Below are positions 61,298 through 64,000 of a DNA stretch of 64,000 nucleotides, one piece after another. The translations under genes and the position numbers were made by a program. Below the pieces are notes generated by a model. It did not search any database. It was not told the DNA's origin and saw nothing but the letters and a program-made list of their open reading frames with translations. This DNA is from a virus: positions 1 to 64,000 of IMG/VR virus record IMGVR_UViG_3300035670_012065; one strand, given 5' to 3'. Within the stretch, counting starts at the first letter, position 1. Every line of letters begins with the position of its first letter.

Positions 61298-62218
61298 TCA
61301 AGCAGCGCCTTGGATGATTGTGTGCTTATTAATTTTTTTATATTTTTGAACAGGATTATTTTCTAAGTGAAGCCAACGTATTACTAGTGAATCGTTGTTT
61401 TCCGATAAAATATTTCCATAAACATTAATGTCTTCAGTTAAATAACAATCATTACCATATAATTTGACAAGATGAAATTTTCCTTTTGGAGCCTTATCGT
61501 TCAAAATTTTGATGGTATGGTTTCTAACACAAGAAAACTTTAAATTATTTAGTGATATTACATATCCAAATAGTCTTTCTAAGCTGTGGGAATATGTTCC
61601 GTCGAAAGTTTCGTCCACCTTTCCCTTTTCATTTTTTAATAGATCTAATAGTTCATTTTTGTATGGTAAAAAATATTGTTGAAACAACTCTGTTCTGCTC
61701 AAAAACATATTTCCACCAAAAAAATTTTTGGGTTTTATTTTGTTGTATTCCCAATGTATAAGGTCGCATAAAGTTTGAATTTTTATAGAATGAGTATTTT
61801 CATTATTATTTAACAATAAATTTTTATTACCAATTATTCCTATTTTAGAATTTTGTGATATTTTTTTAAGATTATTATAGAATAAGTTTTTAGATCCTAA
61901 TAAATCATGTAATAGTATTTTTCTCCAATTTATTTGATTATAAGCTCCATAAAGGCTTTTTTTGCTATGAATTTTAATGAAATATTTTGTATTTACAAGA
62001 GATAGCTGATTTAGAAAAGGAGCAACATCAGCTCCATAATTATCATGATATGTTACTGTACAATCAAATATCTTTTTGGCTTCAGTTTCTATGTTTTTAG
62101 ATTTTTGTGTTGACGATAAGCCTAAATAAAGTTTAATATCTCCTTTAAATGGAAATAATAAAGTTTTAAATTCATCCCAAAGATCAGAATGATAAAGATA
62201 TAATATTACTGCTATCAT
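61298..62218 (-). CDS. RgpF-like (rhamnan synthesis F type) glycan protein
   Basis: 306 residues. Residues about 55-95 have YHDNYGADVAPFLNQL (the N-x-G-x-D-x-x-P-F-L motif) and KYFIKIHSKKS, followed by NWRKILLHDLLGSKNLFYNN, then IGIIGNK and NFFGGNMFLSRTELFQQYF. This is the pattern of RgpF family proteins that act in rhamnose-rich polysaccharide assembly. It stands alone, away from the sugar cassette, next to the PT-repeat protein, and so may modify that protein or a cell-surface glycan. The acceptor is unknown. Confidence 0.75.
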   Translation of the reverse strand: MIAVILYLYHSDLWDEFKTLLFPFKGDIKLYLGLSSTQKSKNIETEAKKIFDCTVTYHDNYGADVAPFLNQLSLVNTKYFIKIHSKKSLYGAYNQINWRKILLHDLLGSKNLFYNNLKKISQNSKIGIIGNKNLLLNNNENTHSIKIQTLCDLIHWEYNKIKPKNFFGGNMFLSRTELFQQYFLPYKNELLDLLKNEKGKVDETFDGTYSHSLERLFGYVISLNNLKFSCVRNHTIKILNDKAPKGKFHLVKLYGNDCYLTEDINVYGNILSENNDSLVIRWLHLENNPVQKYKKINKHTIIQGAA

Positions 62219-62224
62219 TATTTA

Positions 62225-63193
62225 TTATGGAATAAAACTGAATCCTTGACCACTGATATAAGATGTGCTTGGAGTAACAGTGCTAGTTGGTGTTGTTGTG
62301 GGAGTCACTGTTGGTGTTTCGCTGGGTGTAACCGAACTTGTTGGGGTGTTGGTCGGAGTTGTGGTCGGAGTCTCAGTTGGAGTTTCAGTTGGAGTAACCG
62401 AACTTGTTGGAGTGTTGGTTGGTGTTTCTGTTGGTGTTGTTGTTGGAGTCTCAGTTGGAGTCTCGGTTGGAGTAACCGAACTTGTTGGAGTGTTGGTTGG
62501 TGTTTCGGTTGGTGTTGTTGTTGGAGTCTCAGTTGGAGTTTCAGTTGGAGTAACCGAACTTGTTGGAGTGTTGGTTGGTGTTTCTGTTGGTGTAGGTGTT
62601 ACAGTAGGCGTGGTCGATGGTGATAGGCCGGGCGTATTTGTTGGTGTTGTGGTTGGGGTTGTGGTCGGAGTTTCAGTTGGAGTAACAGAGTTTGTTGGAG
62701 TGTTGGTTGGTGTTGTGGTTGGAGTCTCAGTTGGAGTCTCGGTTGGAGTAACCGAACTTGTTGGAGTGTTGGTTGGTGTTTCGGTCGGTGTTGTTGTTGG
62801 AGTCTCAGTTGGAGTAACTGAACTTGTTGGAGTAACTGTTGGTGTTTCGGTCGGTGTTGTTGTTGGAGTTTCGCTGGGTGTAACCGAGTTTGTTGGAGTG
62901 TTGGTTGGAGTCTCGGCTGGAGTCTCAGTTGGAGTAACCGAGTTCGTTGGGGTGTTGGTTGGAGTTTCTGTTGGAGTAACCGAATTTGTTGGAGTGTTGG
63001 TTGGAGTTATTGTTGGAGTTGCTGTTATCGTTTTAGAAGGTGTTACTGTTGGTGTTAAGCTATTTGTTGGACTTATACTTGGTGTTATACTATTTGTTGG
63101 GGTGGTTGTGTTTGTGGGAGTAATTGATGATGTTGGTGTTGGAGATGGTATTACTGGACAACACTTGATATGAATTGCTCCTGCAAAACTCAT
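62225..63193 (-). CDS. PT-repeat (mucin-like) protein with short unique ends
   Basis: 322 residues. A short head ([17 protein letters not shown]) is followed by about 290 residues of Thr/Pro/Ser/Glu repeats, with units such as [16 protein letters not shown] recurring about ten times, and a short tail ([12 protein letters not shown]). The head's CC pair and the tail may anchor or assemble it. No folded domain is present, so it is probably an extended linker, stalk or decoration of the virion and a possible substrate for O-glycosylation. The antisense strand is also open over this region because of the repeat codon pattern. Length variation is expected. Confidence 0.65.
   Translation of the reverse strand: MSFAGAIHIKCCPVIPSPTPTSSITPTNTTTPTNSITPSISPTNSLTPTVTPSKTITATPTITPTNTPTNSVTPTETPTNTPTNSVTPTETPAETPTNTPTNSVTPSETPTTTPTETPTVTPTSSVTPTETPTTTPTETPTNTPTSSVTPTETPTETPTTTPTNTPTNSVTPTETPTTTPTTTPTNTPGLSPSTTPTVTPTPTETPTNTPTSSVTPTETPTETPTTTPTETPTNTPTSSVTPTETPTETPTTTPTETPTNTPTSSVTPTETPTETPTTTPTNTPTSSVTPSETPTVTPTTTPTSTVTPSTSYISGQGFSFIP
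62265..63150 (-). repeat. Long PT-coding tandem repeat array
   Basis: Coding array of mixed 6-codon and longer units; GGAGTAACCGAACTTGTTGG (plus-strand view) recurs several times with near-identical flanks, and larger blocks of about 78 bases repeat (for example from 62390, 62468 and 62546). The array is interrupted once by a diverged block near 62625. High internal identity suggests slippage or recombination and may cause assembly collapse. Confidence 0.8.
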
Positions 63194-63204
63194 AGCTTAT
63201 ACCC

Positions 63205-64000
63205 TTAAATATTATTTGAAGTTGATGGAGTAGGAGTAGGAGTAGGAGTCAAACTAGAAGTTGGAGTAACACTCACATCTGGTCCCTCGGTAAAAATCAC
63301 AATTTTATCGTTTAATTTACCATCTAATACGAAACCCTTATGTAATATTTTAATGTTTTCATTATTATAAACAATAGGATTATATAACAATTGTCCTAAC
63401 ATAACATTTCCACAAAGACTTTTGCTAGGAGACGGAGTAACCGTTCTTGTAGGAGTTAGTGTTGGAGTAACACTAGGAGAAACACTAATACTAGGAGTAA
63501 CTGTTGGAGTTCTAGTGGGAGTTCTTGTTGGTGTTCTTGTTGGTGTTCTTGTTGGAGTAACTGTGCGCGTAATCGAAGGAGTTATTGTTGGCGTAACCGA
63601 AGGAGTAACTGTTGGTGTTACTGTGCTGGTTGGAGTTGTTGTTAATGTTGGAGTAATAGTGTTAGTTGGTGTTGTTGTATTAGTTGGTGTTAATGTTGGT
63701 GTCGGGGTATTAGTTCGTGTAACACTAGGAGTTGGAGTTGGACTCAAACAACTACCAAGATTATCTGGAGTATCATTAGCTATACCTTCAGAATTAGAAC
63801 TAACAAAGTTAGGAGTAGAGTCACTATTAGTAGCATAAAGATAGTATCCGCCAGTTCCATTTTTTGTTGGATCATAATAAGCAGCTTTTATCCATTCGTT
63901 TCTATTAGGAATCCAATAATTATTTTTATTAGAAGCATTAGGAATTACTGTTGGATTAGTAAAATTTAAAGAGTATATTCCAGTCTCTGTTGAATTAGAA
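63205..64000 (-). CDS. PT-linker virion protein with half of an FGE-sulfatase-like domain (5' end outside window)
   Basis: The frame is open to the right edge, so the N-terminus is missing; about 264 residues are visible. A TTG near 63747 could be miscalled as the start. The first visible residues (YWIPNRNEWIKAAYYDPTKN, then GGYYLYATNSDSTPN) are the end of the N-terminal half of a PEP-CTERM-type FGE fold. The usual continuation with GNVWEW and GGS is absent; instead a PT-rich linker (about nt 63430-63740) follows. A small C-terminal beta piece (LCGNVMLGQLLYNPIVYNNE, then GFVLDGKLNDKIVIF) and a short PT tail end the protein. It is probably an adhesin or fibre protein related to the 1282-4836 product. 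Confidence 0.65.
   Translation of the reverse strand, partial: SNSTETGIYSLNFTNPTVIPNASNKNNYWIPNRNEWIKAAYYDPTKNGTGGYYLYATNSDSTPNFVSSNSEGIANDTPDNLGSCLSPTPTPSVTRTNTPTPTLTPTNTTTPTNTITPTLTTTPTSTVTPTVTPSVTPTITPSITRTVTPTRTPTRTPTRTPTRTPTVTPSISVSPSVTPTLTPTRTVTPSPSKSLCGNVMLGQLLYNPIVYNNENIKILHKGFVLDGKLNDKIVIFTEGPDVSVTPTSSLTPTPTPTPSTSNNI

Noticed and set aside
62265-63173. Long open frame on the plus strand antisense to the PT-repeat gene, encoding a Val/Gly repeat protein
   Set aside because: It is a by-product of ACN-CCN repeat codons, which leave the opposite strand without stops. There is no ribosome site or unique domain, and the minus-strand frame has a proper start and coupling.
1-64000. CRISPR array or tRNA genes
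   Set aside because: No set of direct repeats with unique spacers and no cloverleaf-like sequence was noticed in the few non-coding gaps. A dedicated scan was not possible.

Overview
The window is a densely coding, AT-rich stretch of a large tailed double-stranded DNA bacteriophage genome. It uses the standard genetic code, most neighbouring genes overlap or sit within about 15 bases of each other, and no stretch above 300 bases lacks a gene. The evidence for a phage is the tail tape-measure C-terminus at the left edge, giant virion proteins downstream of it, and a replication and nucleotide block with a phage-style DNA polymerase III alpha, DnaB-like helicase, primase, RecA, SSB, ribonucleotide reductase, dNMP kinase, deaminase, MazG-like protein and PhoH. 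Protein sizes up to 2650 residues suggest a large ('jumbo'-like) genome. The host cannot be named. One perfect sigma70-type promoter shows only that a bacterial housekeeping polymerase could read the ssb gene.

Layout. (1) Positions 1-31560, plus strand: tail and adhesion module. It runs tape measure, two fibre-like proteins (one with a permuted formylglycine-generating-enzyme-like domain, one with fibronectin III domains), two small fibre proteins, three consecutive genes built from a cysteine-containing repeat domain, a PT-linker plus Asp-box beta-propeller adhesin, then 654-, 1995- and 2650-residue virion proteins and a small zinc protein. (2) Positions 31562-33422, minus strand: a zinc-ribbon protein, a possible recombination protein and a Vsr-like homing endonuclease. 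(3) Positions 33385-39729, minus: a tightly overlapping sugar-transfer cassette. (4) Positions 39794-52930, minus: replication and recombination. This includes SSB with its own promoter and terminator, a split PolIII alpha whose halves flank an exonuclease and an HNH endonuclease, a RecB-like nuclease, dNMP kinase, primase, helicase, and a RecA interrupted by an intein. (5) Positions 52920-56843, minus: small proteins, HNH, PhoH and MazG-like. (6) Positions 56853-61267, minus: NrdA (with intein), NrdB, a tiny membrane protein and a dCMP-type deaminase. (7) Positions 61298-64000, minus: an RgpF-like glycan protein and two PT-repeat proteins, the last carrying half of an FGE-like domain and running off the right edge.

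Working together: the minus-strand modules supply dNTPs and copy and recombine the genome, while the plus-strand module builds the tail tip and receptor-binding parts. The PT-rich (mucin-like) linkers of the adhesins and the sugar-transfer genes may be functionally linked by virion glycosylation, which is inference. Selfish elements are frequent: two LAGLIDADG inteins placed in active sites and several homing-type endonucleases.

The most unusual observation is at the 5' end of the PolIII alpha gene. A well-placed ATG and ribosome binding site start the expected N-terminus, a stop codon follows directly after the HVHS motif, and the protein resumes 11 bases later in another frame. A hairpin spans the gap and both edges carry serine codons. 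This is either a candidate translational bypass or a broken/misassembled gene.
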